Shown here piece by piece: positions 9,676 through 18,828 of a stretch of DNA of 64,000 bases; the stretch's first letter is position 1, and the number at the start of each line of letters is the position of its first letter. The notes under the pieces were generated by a model, which was not told the DNA's origin, searched no databases, and saw only the letters and a list, made by a program, of their open reading frames with translations. The stretch is from Lacisediminihabitans changchengi (GTDB lineage: Bacteria > Actinomycetota > Actinomycetes > Actinomycetales > Microbacteriaceae): contig NZ_JAEPES010000003.1 in assembly GCF_016634425.1 (NCBI RefSeq), positions 1 through 64,000 on the forward strand, given 5' to 3'. Made by a program: the position numbers and the translations under genes.

Positions 9676-9770
9676 TGTGTGCTGGCGGGTCGCTCCGAGG
9701 GCGCGGCCCGACGATCGGTAGAATTGCCAGGACCGGTAGGCGCCGGCGCACAGCAGTGAGGAATGTCGGG

Positions 9771-10661
9771 ATGACAGCAACGCGGGACACAGCGGCGGAC
9801 GAGCTTGCAGGTCTGGACCTGCCCGTGAACGGCCCCACCGGGCGCCCCCGCACCGAGTTCCCCATCCCGGCGACCCTGCGCGAGCACGGCCCCGCCCGCA
9901 TCATCGCCCTCTGCAACCAGAAGGGCGGCGTGGGCAAGACCACCACCGCCATCAGCCTCGGGGCATCGCTCGCAGAGTATGGCCGTCGCGTGCTCGCGAT
10001 CGACTTCGACCCGCAGGGCGCGCTGTCTGCCGGGCTCGGCGTCTCGAGCCACGATGTGAACAACATCTACGACCTCATGCTCGGCACCATCAAAGACCCG
10101 CACGACGCGATCCAGACCACGTCGATGCCGAACCTCGACATCATCCCGGCCAACATCGACCTCTCCGCCGCGGAGGTGCACCTCGTCAACGAGGTCGCGC
10201 GCGAGCAGATCCTCGCCCGCGTGCTCCGCAAGGTGAGCGACGAGTACGACGTCATCATCATCGACTGCCAGCCGTCGCTCGGTCTGCTGACGGTAAACGC
10301 GCTGACTGCAGCTCACGGTGTGCTGATCCCGCTGGAATGCGAGTTCTTCGCCCTGCGCGGAGTTGCGCTTCTGGTCGAGACGATCGACAAGGTGAAGGAC
10401 CGGCTCAACCCGGCGCTCGAGCTCGACGGCATCCTCGCCACCATGTACGACTCGCGCACGCTCCATTCGCGCGAGGTGCTCGAGCGCGTGGTCGAGACGT
10501 TCGGCGACAAGGTCTTCGAGACCGTGATCGGACGCACCGTGAAGTTTCCGGATGCCAGCGTGGCCGGCACCCCGATTATCCAGTTCGCCCCCGAGCACCC
10601 CGCCGCACAGGCTTACCGTCAACTCGCTCGAGAGCTGATCGTCCGTGGCGCCGTCGCCTAG
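9771..10661 (+). CDS. parA: ParA/Soj-family partition ATPase
   Basis: 296 aa. The deviant Walker A motif KGGVGKTTT lies in CNQKGGVGKTT near residue 52, followed by DFDPQG and the Walker B strand VIIIDCQPSLG. It binds nonspecific DNA as an ATP dimer and helps move replication origins or other cargo. No parB lies next to it. It belongs to the conserved parA-scpA-scpB cluster, so it is the second, condensin-linked ParA rather than the oriC-linked one. ATG 9771 was chosen because it has a GAGGA site upstream and lies downstream of a TAGAAT -10-like box (9719-9724). The end overlaps scpA by 17 bp. Confidence 0.9.
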   Translation: MTATRDTAADELAGLDLPVNGPTGRPRTEFPIPATLREHGPARIIALCNQKGGVGKTTTAISLGASLAEYGRRVLAIDFDPQGALSAGLGVSSHDVNNIYDLMLGTIKDPHDAIQTTSMPNLDIIPANIDLSAAEVHLVNEVAREQILARVLRKVSDEYDVIIIDCQPSLGLLTVNALTAAHGVLIPLECEFFALRGVALLVETIDKVKDRLNPALELDGILATMYDSRTLHSREVLERVVETFGDKVFETVIGRTVKFPDASVAGTPIIQFAPEHPAAQAYRQLARELIVRGAVA

Positions 10662-11493
10662 CGCCCGCGTTTCGGTAGGCGCTCTTGCGGCAGACGGCGA
10701 GCCGGATAAGGCCGCGGCGTTTTCGGTCAGACTCGACAACTTCGACGGGCCGTTCGACCTTCTCCTGACGTTGATCGGCAAGCACGAGCTCGACATCACC
10801 GAGGTCTCGCTCAGCATCGTCACGGGTGAATTCATCGCGTACCTGCGCCAGCTGGACTCCGTCGAGGAACTCGATCAGGCCAGTGAGTTCTTGGTGGTGG
10901 CGGCGACGCTGCTCGACCTCAAGGTCGCAGGCCTGCTGCCCCAGGGCGAGCTGGTGGACGCCGAGGATGTCGCTCTGCTCGAGGCGCGCGACCTTCTGTT
11001 CGCGAGACTGCTGCAGTACCGCGCCTTCAAGGAGGTCACCGGCTGGTTCAGCAGTCACTTCGACGCGGAGTCGAGCAGGCACGTGCGATCGGTGCGGCTC
11101 GAAGAGAAGTACCGTCGGCAGACGCCCGAGCTGGTGTGGACACTCACCCCGGATGACTTCGCCGCCCTCGCTGCCCTGGCCATGGCACCGAAGGAGCTGC
11201 CGACCGTGGGGCTCGACCATTTGCACGCACCGCTGGTCAGCATCCGTGAACAGGCGGCGTACGTCGTCGCGCTGTTGCGTGGCGGTGAACCGATGACCTT
11301 CCGGCAGCTCGTCGCCGGGGTCGAGGTGAAGGGCGTGATCATCGCGCGTTTCCTCGCCATCCTCGAACTGTTTCGGGGGGCGTCGATCGCCTTCGAACAG
11401 CTCGAGCCACTGGGCGAGTTGACGGTGCGCTGGACCGCCGAGCACTGGAACGAAGAATCTCTCGCAAGCCTGGGGGCAGACTATGGCAACTGA
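10645..11493 (+). CDS. scpA: Segregation and condensation protein A (kleisin)
   Basis: 282 aa with a GTG start inside parA. ScpA is the kleisin that bridges SMC heads. The N-terminal signature LDNFDGPFDLLLTLIGKHEL is clear, followed by the helical SMC-neck binding segment. The C-terminal winged helix (residues about 205-275) is intact. It overlaps scpB by 11 bp, so the three chromosome-organising genes are co-translated. Confidence 0.93.
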   Translation: MAPSPSARVSVGALAADGEPDKAAAFSVRLDNFDGPFDLLLTLIGKHELDITEVSLSIVTGEFIAYLRQLDSVEELDQASEFLVVAATLLDLKVAGLLPQGELVDAEDVALLEARDLLFARLLQYRAFKEVTGWFSSHFDAESSRHVRSVRLEEKYRRQTPELVWTLTPDDFAALAALAMAPKELPTVGLDHLHAPLVSIREQAAYVVALLRGGEPMTFRQLVAGVEVKGVIIARFLAILELFRGASIAFEQLEPLGELTVRWTAEHWNEESLASLGADYGN

Positions 11494-12139
11494 GCAGGAG
11501 ACCATCGAGGTCGAGCTGGACACCGAGCCGCTCGAGACAGAACCGCTGGACACGAAGCCGCTCGACACAGAACCGCTGGACACGAAGCCGCTTGACACCG
11601 AACGAGCGCTCGAAGCGATCTTCATGATCGCCGACGAGCCGCAGTCTCTGGTCTCGTTGGCGACATCCCTCAGCCTTCCCGTCGCGGCGGTTCGGAAGTC
11701 GATCGAGCGACTGGTCGCCGACTACGACGGCGTCGACGGCACTCCGCGGCGCGGCTTCGAGTTGCGTGAGGTGGCCGGCGGCTGGCGCATCTACGTGCGC
11801 GGCGAGTTCGACGAGGTGGTGCGCGATTTCGTACTCACCCAGAACCCGACCAAGCTGTCCCAGGCGGCGCTCGAGACCCTCGCGGTGATTGCGTACAAGC
11901 AGCCCATCAGCCGGGGAGCCGTCGCGTCCATCCGCGCGGTGAACGTCGACTCGGTCGTTCGCACGCTGCTCGGGCGCGGCCTCATCACCGAGGCATACAC
12001 CGACAGCGAGACCGGTGCCATCCATTACGCCACGACCGACCTGCTGTTGACGCAGCTCGGCATCAACTCCATCGAGGAGCTCCCCCTGATCTCACCACTA
12101 CTCGCCGACGGCTCTGACGGGTTCGCCAATGTCCTCTGA
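11483..12139 (+). CDS. scpB: Segregation and condensation protein B
   Basis: 218 aa. It has two winged-helix domains, recognisable by LEAIFMIADEPQSL at the start of the first and LSQAALETLAVIAYKQPISR in the second. It dimerises and binds ScpA in the SMC-ScpAB complex. Unusually, a 30-residue N-terminal extension is made of six copies of a five-residue unit LDTEP/LDTKP, absent from the core family domain. It overlaps the rluB gene by 11 bp. Confidence 0.93.
   Translation: MATEQETIEVELDTEPLETEPLDTKPLDTEPLDTKPLDTERALEAIFMIADEPQSLVSLATSLSLPVAAVRKSIERLVADYDGVDGTPRRGFELREVAGGWRIYVRGEFDEVVRDFVLTQNPTKLSQAALETLAVIAYKQPISRGAVASIRAVNVDSVVRTLLGRGLITEAYTDSETGAIHYATTDLLLTQLGINSIEELPLISPLLADGSDGFANVL
11516..11605 (+). 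repeat. Six tandem 15-bp repeats inside scpB
   Basis: Six consecutive 15-bp units of the form CTGGACACGAAGCCG / CTCGACACAGAACCG encode LDTEP-LETEP-LDTKP-LDTEP-LDTKP-LDTER. Units 3 and 5 are identical, and units 2 and 4 differ by one base, so pairs of units seem to have been duplicated as a 30-bp block. Confidence 0.85.
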
Positions 12140-12923
12140 TACCAATCCGGAAGCAGCGTCGGACGGCGTTCGCCTCCAAAAGCTGATGGCGGCGGCTGGC
12201 GTCGCCTCCCGTCGCGTCTCTGAAGACCTGATCGCCGCTGGCCGGGTCGAGGTGAACGGCGAGGTCGTCACCGAGCTCGGCCGCCGCGTGCTCGAAACGG
12301 ATCGTGTTGCCGTCGACGGCCGCGCCATCCAGCTCGACACCAGCCGTCGTTACCTCATGCTGAACAAGCCGGTCGGCATCGTCTCCTCGCTGCAGGATGA
12401 CCGCGGCCGCCCCGACCTGCAACGCTTCGTCGAGCGCTTCGACGAGCGGCTGTTCAACGTCGGACGGTTGGATGCCCAGACCAGCGGTCTGCTCATCCTC
12501 ACCAACGACGGCGAACTCGCTCACGTGCTCGCGCACCCGAGCTTCGGCGTGATGAAGACCTACATCGCCAAGGTGGAGGGCAGGGTCAGCCCGCAGACGA
12601 TCGGTATGCTCACCCGCGGCATCGAGCTCGAAGACGGCCCGATCGCGGCCGACAAAGCGCGAATCATCGGCCAGGCCGGAGCCAGCGAGACCATGGTCGA
12701 GGTCACCCTGCACAGCGGTCGCAACCGGATCGTTCGCCGCATGCTCGAAGAGGTCGGGCATCCGGTGATCGACCTGGTGCGACGTCAGTTCGGCCCGCTT
12801 CACCTCGGCTCGCTCGGCCAGGGCGAGATCCGCGACCTGAGCAAAGACGAGCTCGGCGCCCTGCTCACCATCTCGCGCGATGCGAAGGGTGCGCCGGCAA
12901 CCCCCACGGATTCGGAGGACTGA
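12129..12923 (+). CDS. rluB: rRNA pseudouridine synthase RluB/RsuA family
   Basis: 264 aa. The N-terminal S4 domain (residues 12-60, RLQKLMAAAGVASRR) precedes the catalytic domain with the family motif GRLDAQTSGLLILTNDG, whose Asp is catalytic. It converts uridine to pseudouridine in ribosomal RNA, by family in 23S helix 89 or in 16S. Its position after scpAB is conserved in most Gram-positive bacteria. The next gene starts 1 bp after its stop. Confidence 0.92.
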   Translation: MSSDTNPEAASDGVRLQKLMAAAGVASRRVSEDLIAAGRVEVNGEVVTELGRRVLETDRVAVDGRAIQLDTSRRYLMLNKPVGIVSSLQDDRGRPDLQRFVERFDERLFNVGRLDAQTSGLLILTNDGELAHVLAHPSFGVMKTYIAKVEGRVSPQTIGMLTRGIELEDGPIAADKARIIGQAGASETMVEVTLHSGRNRIVRRMLEEVGHPVIDLVRRQFGPLHLGSLGQGEIRDLSKDELGALLTISRDAKGAPATPTDSED

Positions 12924-12924
12924 C

Positions 12925-13287
12925 ATGGCAGTGCGTGCCATTCGCGGCGCCATCCAGCTCGACCGCGACGACCCGGACGAGGTGCTGCGCTCGACCGCAG
13001 AGCTGTTGTCGAAGGCCCTTCATGCCAACGAGATCGACACCGATGCGCTGATCTCGGTGATGTTCACCGCCACCCGCGACATCACCAGCGAGTTTCCGGC
13101 GTTGGCCGCCCGCCAGCTCGGCCTCGGCGACGTACCGCTGATGTGCGCGGTGGAGATGGATGTCGTCGGCTCGATGCCCCGTGTCGTGCGGCTAATGGCG
13201 CTCGTGGAGTCGGACACCCCGCGCAAGTACATCCAGCACACCTACCTGCGCGGCGCGACCGCGCTCCGCGTGGACCTGGCCCAATGA
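12925..13287 (+). CDS. aroH: Monofunctional chorismate mutase, AroH type
   Basis: 120 aa. The trimeric AroH fold is indicated by VRAIRGAIQLDRDD at the N-terminus (substrate-binding Arg), the strand and helix around MFTATRDI, the CAVEMDVVGSMPR segment with the catalytic Glu and Arg, and the C-terminal YLRGATALRVDL. It rearranges chorismate to prephenate, the substrate of the downstream tyrA, and overlaps it by 4 bp (ATGA). The two genes form a tyrosine/phenylalanine branch pair. Confidence 0.93.
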   Translation: MAVRAIRGAIQLDRDDPDEVLRSTAELLSKALHANEIDTDALISVMFTATRDITSEFPALAARQLGLGDVPLMCAVEMDVVGSMPRVVRLMALVESDTPRKYIQHTYLRGATALRVDLAQ

Positions 13288-14402
13288 CCGCGGCGCTGCA
13301 TGCGGCTCCGCTGACCGGAAGCCGCATCGTCGGCGAGGTGCGCGTGGTCGGGGCGGGTCTGCTCGGCGCGAGCGTCGCCCTGGGGCTGCGGGCTGTCGGC
13401 GTCGACGTGATCCTGGCCGACGCCTCGCCCGCCAACCTCAGCCTCGCCATCGACTACGGCGCCGGCCGAGCAGCGCGCGACACCGACAACCCGACCCTCA
13501 TCGTCGTCGCCGTGCCGCCGGACGTCACCGCGACGGTTCTCGCCGCGGAACTCGCTGCCTGGCCCGACGCCCTGGTGACGGATGTCGCGAGCGTCAAGGT
13601 CGCGCCGCTGGAGGGTCTTCGCGCGCTCGGGGCCGACGTGCTGCGGTACATCGGATCGCATCCGATGGCCGGCCGCGAACGCGGGGGAGCGATCTCCGCC
13701 CGCGGCGACCTGTTCATCGGACGCCCGTGGGTGATCAGCACTCATGACGGCATTCCCGCGGCGCAGGTGAGCGTGATCGAGGGACTCGCCCTCGACCTCG
13801 GCGCGGTGCCGATCCTCATGACCGCGGAACAGCACGACGCCAGTGTCGCGCTCGTGTCGCACGTGCCCCAGGTGATCTCCTCGTTGCTGGCGAACCGGCT
13901 GAACGGCGCGGCGGAGTCCGCGGTCGGGCTGGCAGGCCAGGGGCTGCGCGATACCACGCGGATTGCGGCCAGCGACCCGGAGCTCTGGGTGCAGGTGCTC
14001 GGGGCGAACTCGGCAACGGTCGCGGACATCCTGCGGTCGTATCGTGACGACCTCGACACCTTGGTCGGCATCCTCGACGCTCCTACCGCGCCCGGAGCCC
14101 GGCGGGCCCTGGCCGAGTTGCTCGCATCCGGCAATGCGGGGGTCGCCCGCATCCCGGGCAAGCACGGTACAGACCGACGTTTCAGTCAGTTGATCGTGAT
14201 GGTCGACGACACCCCGGGCGAGCTCGCCCGGCTGCTCACAGAAATCGGAGAAATCGGCGTGAACCTGGAAGACCTGCGGCTGGAGCATTCGCCGGGCGTG
14301 CCGATCGGCCTCGCTGAGATCAGCGTGCTGCCGGAGGCGGAGACCCGACTGGTCGCCGACCTCGAGGCCCGCGGCTGGCGGATCGCGCAGGCCGGAGCAT
14401 GA
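13284..14402 (+). CDS. tyrA: Prephenate dehydrogenase with C-terminal ACT domain
   Basis: 372 aa. A Rossmann NAD-binding site ([16 protein letters not shown]) starts near residue 18. The catalytic region has the conserved histidine in [14 protein letters not shown]-terminal ACT domain (about residues 295-365, [17 protein letters not shown]) suggests feedback control by an aromatic amino acid. The enzyme oxidatively decarboxylates prephenate on the route to tyrosine. It is coupled to the chorismate mutase before it and to cmk after it. Confidence 0.92.
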   Translation: MTAALHAAPLTGSRIVGEVRVVGAGLLGASVALGLRAVGVDVILADASPANLSLAIDYGAGRAARDTDNPTLIVVAVPPDVTATVLAAELAAWPDALVTDVASVKVAPLEGLRALGADVLRYIGSHPMAGRERGGAISARGDLFIGRPWVISTHDGIPAAQVSVIEGLALDLGAVPILMTAEQHDASVALVSHVPQVISSLLANRLNGAAESAVGLAGQGLRDTTRIAASDPELWVQVLGANSATVADILRSYRDDLDTLVGILDAPTAPGARRALAELLASGNAGVARIPGKHGTDRRFSQLIVMVDDTPGELARLLTEIGEIGVNLEDLRLEHSPGVPIGLAEISVLPEAETRLVADLEARGWRIAQAGA

Positions 14403-15070
14403 GCGGAGCACACACCGTCGTCGCCATCGACGGCCCGGCCGGAAGCGGCAAGTCCAGCGTGAGTCGTGCGGCCGCCCGTGAGCTCGGCTTCGACTACCAG
14501 GATTCCGGCGCCGCCTACCGGGCTCTCGCCTGGTACGTGCTGGATGCCGGCATCGACACTGAAGACGCCGACGCCGTGATCGCGGCTCTCGACGGCTTCC
14601 CGTACACAATCGGCATCGACCCGGACGACTACTTCGTACGAGTGGGTGACACCGACGTGACCGAGGCCATCCGCGAGCCACGCATCACCGCGGTGGTGAG
14701 TCACATCGCGCGGGTGCCGGCGGTGCGGGTGCGGATGGTCGAGCTGTTCCGCAGTGTGATCGCCGCGAGCATCCGCCCCGGCATCGTCACTGAGGGGCGC
14801 GACATCACCACCGTGGTTTCGCCGCAGGCGCAGGTGAGGATTCTGCTCACGGCATCCGAAGAAGCTAGAATGGCCAGGCGTTCCGCTGAGATTACCGGTC
14901 AATCGGCCAGCGATGTCGGCAAGCAATTGAGTTCTCGCGATGCGCAGGACTCGAAGGTGGTCGATTTCATGAATGCCGCCGACGGTGTGCACACCGTCGA
15001 CTCGACCCACCTCGACTTCGACCAGACCGTTTCCGCGGTCGTCGATCTCGTTCGCTCCACGGTCGAGTAG
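14399..15070 (+). CDS. cmk: Cytidylate kinase
   Basis: 223 aa. It phosphorylates CMP/dCMP. The P-loop is GPAGSGKSS (residues 12-20), followed by DSGAAYR (nucleoside-monophosphate binding) and [10 protein letters not shown]. The LID region is [19 protein letters not shown]. Length matches the family. Overlap with tyrA is 4 bp, and der starts 48 bp later, the normal cmk-der pair. Confidence 0.94.
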   Translation: MSGAHTVVAIDGPAGSGKSSVSRAAARELGFDYQDSGAAYRALAWYVLDAGIDTEDADAVIAALDGFPYTIGIDPDDYFVRVGDTDVTEAIREPRITAVVSHIARVPAVRVRMVELFRSVIAASIRPGIVTEGRDITTVVSPQAQVRILLTASEEARMARRSAEITGQSASDVGKQLSSRDAQDSKVVDFMNAADGVHTVDSTHLDFDQTVSAVVDLVRSTVE

Positions 15071-15118
15071 CGCCCGCAGCTCGCGAAGCCGCGCACCGAA
15101 ACCCCCAAAGGACATCCC

Positions 15119-16657
15119 ATGGCAGACACCGATACCGACAAAGACGATTTCGGCGACGTCGATCCGCGGCTTGCCGACAAGATCCAGACGCTCGACGAGA
15201 CGGATGCCGCCCAGCGCGCCAACGCGCTGCGTCTCGGTCTCGCCGACTACGACCTCGACGCCGAAGACCTCGACCTGCTCGAGACCACCGGTGACGACTC
15301 CGACGAGCTCATTTACCTTCCGGCGCTGCCCGTGCTGGCCATCGTCGGCCGACCGAACGTGGGCAAGTCCGCGCTGGTCAACCGCATCCTGGGCCGCCGT
15401 GAGGCAGTCGTGCAAGACACCCCGGGCGTCACCCGCGACCGCGTGACCTACAAGGGCGAGTGGGCCGGACGAAACTTCACCCTCGTCGACACCGGCGGGT
15501 GGGAGCCGGATGCCAAGGGCATCAATGCTTCCGTCGCTGCGCAGGCCGAAATCGCCGTGGACCTGGCCGACGCCGTGCTGTTCGTCGTCGACGCCACCGT
15601 CGGTGCGACCTCGACCGACGAGCACGTCGTTCGCATGCTGCGGGCGAGCAACAAGCCGGTCATCCTCGCCGCAAACAAGGTGGATGACGCCCGTCAGGAG
15701 CCGGAAGCCGCAGTGCTCTGGGGCCTCGGCCTTGGCGAGCCGTGGCCGGTCTCCGCGCTGCACGGCCGCGGCGTCGCCGACCTGCTCGACCACGTTCTCA
15801 CCGTTCTGCCCGAAATCTCCACCGTCGCCAAGGAGGAGGTGGGCGGCCCGCGTCGCGTCGCCATCCTCGGCCGCCCGAACGTCGGCAAGTCCAGCCTGCT
15901 CAACAAGGCCGTCGGTGAGGAGCGCGTGGTCGTCAACGACCTCGCCGGCACCACTCGCGACCCGGTCGACGAGCAGGTCGAGCTCGGCGGCAAGGTGTGG
16001 CGCTTCGTCGACACCGCCGGTATCCGCCGTCGCATGAACCTCGCCCAGGGCGCCGATTTTTACGCATCGCTGCGCACCAGCGCGGCGCTGGAGAAGGCCG
16101 AAGTCGCGGTCGTCGTGATCGACGTCAGCCAGGTGATCAGCGAGCAGGACATCCGCATCATCGACCTCGTGCTCGAGTCGGGCCGCGCTCTCGTGCTGGC
16201 CTTCAACAAGTGGGACACGCTCGACAGCGACGAGGGCATCGAGAAGGAACGCCGTCGCTACCTCGAGCGGGAGATCGAGCAGGATCTGGCCCACGTTGCC
16301 TGGGCTCCGCGGGTGAACATCTCCGCGCGCACCGGTCGTCACATGGAGAAGCTGGTGCCGGCACTGGAGCTCGCGCTCGAGTCGTGGGACACCCGCATCC
16401 CCACCGGCAAGTTCAACGCGCTGCTCGCCGAGCTCACCGCGGAGCACCCGCACCCGGTGCGCGGCGGAAAGCAGCCGCGCATTCTGTTCGGCACGCAGGC
16501 GGCATCGCGTCCGCCGACGTTCGTTCTGTTCACCACCGGCTTCCTCGACCCGCAGTACCGCCGTTTCATCACGCGTCGCCTGCGCGAAATCTTCGGCTTC
16601 GAGGGCAGCCCGATCAACGTGAACATGCGCGTGCGCGAGAAGCGTAAGCGCAACTAA
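15119..16657 (+). CDS. der: Ribosome-associated GTPase Der (EngA)
   Basis: 512 aa, longer than most Der proteins because of an acidic N-terminal extension of about 70 residues. Two tandem GTPase domains are visible: the first P-loop [10 protein letters not shown] with DTGG and NKVDD, and the second [10 protein letters not shown] with DTAG and NKWD. A KH-like domain forms the C-terminus. Der is needed for 50S subunit assembly. A short GGTCGAGTAGCG repeat copy lies in front of it. Confidence 0.95.
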   Translation: MADTDTDKDDFGDVDPRLADKIQTLDETDAAQRANALRLGLADYDLDAEDLDLLETTGDDSDELIYLPALPVLAIVGRPNVGKSALVNRILGRREAVVQDTPGVTRDRVTYKGEWAGRNFTLVDTGGWEPDAKGINASVAAQAEIAVDLADAVLFVVDATVGATSTDEHVVRMLRASNKPVILAANKVDDARQEPEAAVLWGLGLGEPWPVSALHGRGVADLLDHVLTVLPEISTVAKEEVGGPRRVAILGRPNVGKSSLLNKAVGEERVVVNDLAGTTRDPVDEQVELGGKVWRFVDTAGIRRRMNLAQGADFYASLRTSAALEKAEVAVVVIDVSQVISEQDIRIIDLVLESGRALVLAFNKWDTLDSDEGIEKERRRYLEREIEQDLAHVAWAPRVNISARTGRHMEKLVPALELALESWDTRIPTGKFNALLAELTAEHPHPVRGGKQPRILFGTQAASRPPTFVLFTTGFLDPQYRRFITRRLREIFGFEGSPINVNMRVREKRKRN

Positions 16658-16700
16658 CGTCGGTTGGTCGCCCTTCGACACGCTCGGGGGCCGGGGTGGG

Positions 16701-16714
16701 TATAGCGTTTTGCT
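16701..16714 (+). promoter_or_regulatory. -10 box of likely leaderless promoter
   Basis: TATAGC (16701-16706) ends 8 nt before the ATG of the next gene, and no Shine-Dalgarno sequence lies between them. This is the same geometry as seen before pyrG. The upstream TCGACA (16675-16680) is too far (20 bp) for an ideal -35. Confidence 0.4.
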
Positions 16715-17356
16715 ATGCCCACCCTTCTTCAGCTGGACTCTTCTGCCGACCTCAGCCAGTCGTACTCGCGCAACATCACCGCGTCATTCGCCGATGCGTG
16801 GCGGGAGCTCGGAGACGACCATGTCGTCGTCGTGCGTGACCTGCACCGCGACCCTCTGCCGCACCTCGAATCGTCGCAGCTGCACTGGCCCGAGCGACTT
16901 CGTCCGGAGGGTCCCGTTCCTTCGGCCGAGGGGCAACGACTGCAGCAGGAGCTCATCGACGAGCTGCTCGCCGCAGACGTCGTGCTGATCGGTGCGCCGC
17001 TCTACAACTACTCATTGCCCTCCACGCTGAAGGCCTGGATCGACAACATCCACGTGCCCGGTGTCACTGCCCCCTTCGATGTCGATACCCAGCCGCTTGC
17101 CGGTCGCCCGGCCGTTATCGTGAGCAGCCGCGGCGGCTCGTACGACGCCGGCACCGCCACCGCCGATTGGGAGCACGAGATCCCCGTCTTGCGCATCATC
17201 CTCGGCGAAGCCCTCGGAATGGACGTGCACGTCATCACGACCAGTCTCACCCTGGCAGCGACTGTTCCGGCCCTGTCCGACCAGCTGGAGCGTAGCCTCG
17301 AGGAGTTCGCGTCGGCACGGTCGGCGGCGGTGGAGCTGGCTCGCACTCTGGGATAG
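16715..17356 (+). CDS. FMN-dependent NAD(P)H oxidoreductase (azoreductase/quinone reductase family)
   Basis: 213 aa, flavodoxin-like fold. The N-terminal FMN phosphate site LDSSADLSQSYSR, the GAPLYNYSLPSTLKAWID stretch and SSRGGSY are the hallmark segments of AzoR-type enzymes. These reduce quinones or azo compounds with NAD(P)H and often serve against electrophile stress. It stands alone, in its own promoter context, directly after der. Confidence 0.85.
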   Translation: MPTLLQLDSSADLSQSYSRNITASFADAWRELGDDHVVVVRDLHRDPLPHLESSQLHWPERLRPEGPVPSAEGQRLQQELIDELLAADVVLIGAPLYNYSLPSTLKAWIDNIHVPGVTAPFDVDTQPLAGRPAVIVSSRGGSYDAGTATADWEHEIPVLRIILGEALGMDVHVITTSLTLAATVPALSDQLERSLEEFASARSAAVELARTLG

Positions 17357-17414
17357 GGGCTTACGCCACATCCGCTCTGCACCGTACGGTTGGCCTCATG
17401 ACGGAGATGCGCGC

Positions 17415-17768
17415 ATGACCGACATCGATACCTGGATGCGCGGTTATCTGAAGGCGTGGCGCGGCGAGGAGCCGAAGGATGTCGAGGCCTTGTTCGCGGA
17501 GGATGCCGTGTACCTCACGTCGCCGTCGGCCGATCCGATCTCGGGACGCGATTCGATCGTCGAGTGGTGGCTGGCAGAAGACGAGCCGAGCAATCCTGAA
17601 TTCGAATGGTGGCCGGTGATAGTGACCGAGACGATGGCCGTGGTGCAGGGGCGCACGGAGTACCCCGGGTCGACGACCTACCTCAACCTGTGGGTGATCG
17701 CGTTCGATGCGGCCGGGCGTGCGACCTCGTTCACCGAGTGGTGGATGGAAGAGAAAGAAGACTCCTAG
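17415..17768 (+). CDS. SnoaL-like / NTF2-fold small protein
   Basis: 117 aa. The start YLKAWRGEEPKDVEALFAED and the middle segment SGRDSIVEWW match the SnoaL/ketosteroid isomerase-like NTF2 fold, which forms a cone-shaped pocket. No catalytic set can be identified, so the role is open. The upstream ATG at 17398 opens only a six-codon mini-ORF, whose stop overlaps this ATG. That ATG itself lies 7 nt after a TACGGT -10-like box. Confidence 0.75.
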   Translation: MTDIDTWMRGYLKAWRGEEPKDVEALFAEDAVYLTSPSADPISGRDSIVEWWLAEDEPSNPEFEWWPVIVTETMAVVQGRTEYPGSTTYLNLWVIAFDAAGRATSFTEWWMEEKEDS

Positions 17769-17771
17769 GCT

Positions 17772-18344
17772 GTGCAAATGGCCTCCGTTCTCGCTGTCTG
17801 CGTCGTACACGAATTGCGCCCGGATAGGGGCAACATCGGTGTCACCGCGATCGACAAGCGAGCGGTGGCCGGGCCGGTGAAAGTGCGAAAGCTTGGCCTG
17901 TTCGCCGACGCGCAACTCGACCGCAAGCATCACGGCGGCGAGCACAAGGCGCTGTACGCCTACTCGCAGGAAGATGCGGAGTGGTGGGAGCGCGAGCTCG
18001 GCCGCGAGCTGCCGCCCGGATGGTTCGGCGAGAACCTGCGGGTGAGTGGGATCGACGTGAACGCCGCCAAGGTGGGGGAGCGGTGGACCATCGGCGGCAT
18101 TGAGGTCGAGGTGACCATGCCGCGGACGCCGTGTGCGACCTTCGCCCGCTGGGTGGGTGGGGCGGATGCCCGGGGCTGGGTCAGGCGGTTCGCCGAGGCC
18201 GGGCGGCTCGGACCATACCTGCGGGTGGTGCGCACCGGCGCGGTGGAGGCGGGGGACTCGCTGGAAGTGGTCTCGGTTCCAGCAGGTGCGCCGAGCATCC
18301 TCGAGGTGTTCCGCTCGGGAGGTCGCGGCCTTCCGCTCGAGTGA
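17772..18344 (+). CDS. MOSC domain protein
   Basis: 190 aa from GTG 17772 (ATG 17778 is an alternative). The MOSC signature is the conserved cysteine in PRTPCATFARW near residue 118, preceded by the glycine-rich GWFGENLRVSG segment. The N-terminal DRKHHGGEHKALYAY part is also typical, as in YiiM. Family members handle sulfur-carrier or molybdenum-cofactor related chemistry, and YiiM reduces N-hydroxylated compounds. Which applies here cannot be told from the sequence. It lies 3 bp after the SnoaL-like gene. Confidence 0.85.
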   Translation: MQMASVLAVCVVHELRPDRGNIGVTAIDKRAVAGPVKVRKLGLFADAQLDRKHHGGEHKALYAYSQEDAEWWERELGRELPPGWFGENLRVSGIDVNAAKVGERWTIGGIEVEVTMPRTPCATFARWVGGADARGWVRRFAEAGRLGPYLRVVRTGAVEAGDSLEVVSVPAGAPSILEVFRSGGRGLPLE

Positions 18345-18352
18345 CCGCGCTT

Positions 18353-18412
18353 CGTGTGGACGTGGTTGGTGTGGATGTGCTTCGCGTGGACGCTCGTCGT
18401 GTGGACGTGGGA
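18353..18412 (+). repeat. Four imperfect 15-bp tandem repeats
   Basis: Four units of the form CGTGTGGACGTGGTT follow the MOSC stop codon without interruption (18353, 18368, 18383, 18398). Units differ at 2-5 positions. They are outside any gene I can support. Confidence 0.6.
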
Positions 18413-18467
18413 GCCTCCGGGAACCGGTAAGCTTTCTTCTCGGTGCTGATGCAATCGGCACAAGTCA

Positions 18468-18536
<69 letters not shown>

Positions 18537-18558
18537 AAACAACTGAAAATCAACGTCG

Positions 18559-18632
18559 CGGGCTGTAGCGCAGCTTGGTAGCGCACCTGACTGGGGGTCA
18601 GGGGGTCGCAGGTTCAAATCCTGTCAGCCCGA
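18559..18632 (+). tRNA. tRNA-Pro (anticodon GGG)
   Basis: 74 nt with acceptor stem CGGGCTG/CAGCCCG, D arm GCGCAGCTTGGTAGCGC, anticodon stem CCTGA/TCAGG around the loop CTGGGGG (anticodon GGG) and T loop GGTTCAAATCC. The C1-G72 pair and A73 are as expected for bacterial tRNA-Pro. CCA is not encoded. The 3' half is the attachment site of the genomic island that follows, and the island restores the intact sequence. Confidence 0.95.
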
Positions 18633-18634
18633 CA
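18591..18634 (+). repeat. attL, left 44-bp direct repeat of the island
   Basis: The 44 bases from the anticodon loop of tRNA-Pro through its 3' end plus CA recur without a mismatch at 44667-44710. Identity stops on both sides. A tRNA 3'-half repeat next to a tyrosine integrase gene is the classic signature of island integration. Confidence 0.9.
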
Positions 18635-18636
18635 GA

Positions 18637-18672
18637 AAAGGCCTGATCAGACGCAAGTTTGATCAGGCCTTT
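18637..18672 (+). terminator. Intrinsic terminator after tRNA-Pro
   Basis: A 13-bp perfect inverted repeat (AAAGGCCTGATCA / TGATCAGGCCTTT) with a 10-nt loop is followed by TTTGTTATTT. It lies just inside attL and can end the tRNA transcript and, from the other side, the integrase transcript. Confidence 0.8.
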
Positions 18673-18828
18673 GTTATTTCCACTGACGATTTTTTGTGGT
18701 CCCCCTCTGGTCCCCTGCGGCCGGCAGGCGTGGTCGATCTGTGGATGACAGAATCCGTCGCGATGCCCTGTCTGTGGATAAGGGGACCAAAAGGGGACCA
18801 GAACGGCTCAGACCCGCGGCGCAGCCAG

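Noticed and set aside
8481..10835. 784-codon open frame on the minus strand over xerD-parA
   Set aside because: It runs antisense to three conserved core genes. The translation is Arg/His/Gly-rich shadow sequence without any domain; a common by-product of high GC.
14186..16681. 831-codon minus-strand frame over tyrA-cmk-der
   Set aside because: Shadow of three well-conserved genes; no start signal or domain.
18353..18412. Iterons of an origin or a CRISPR leader
   Set aside because: Only four imperfect 15-bp units without AT-rich DNA, a replication gene or spacers; regarded as simple tandem duplication.
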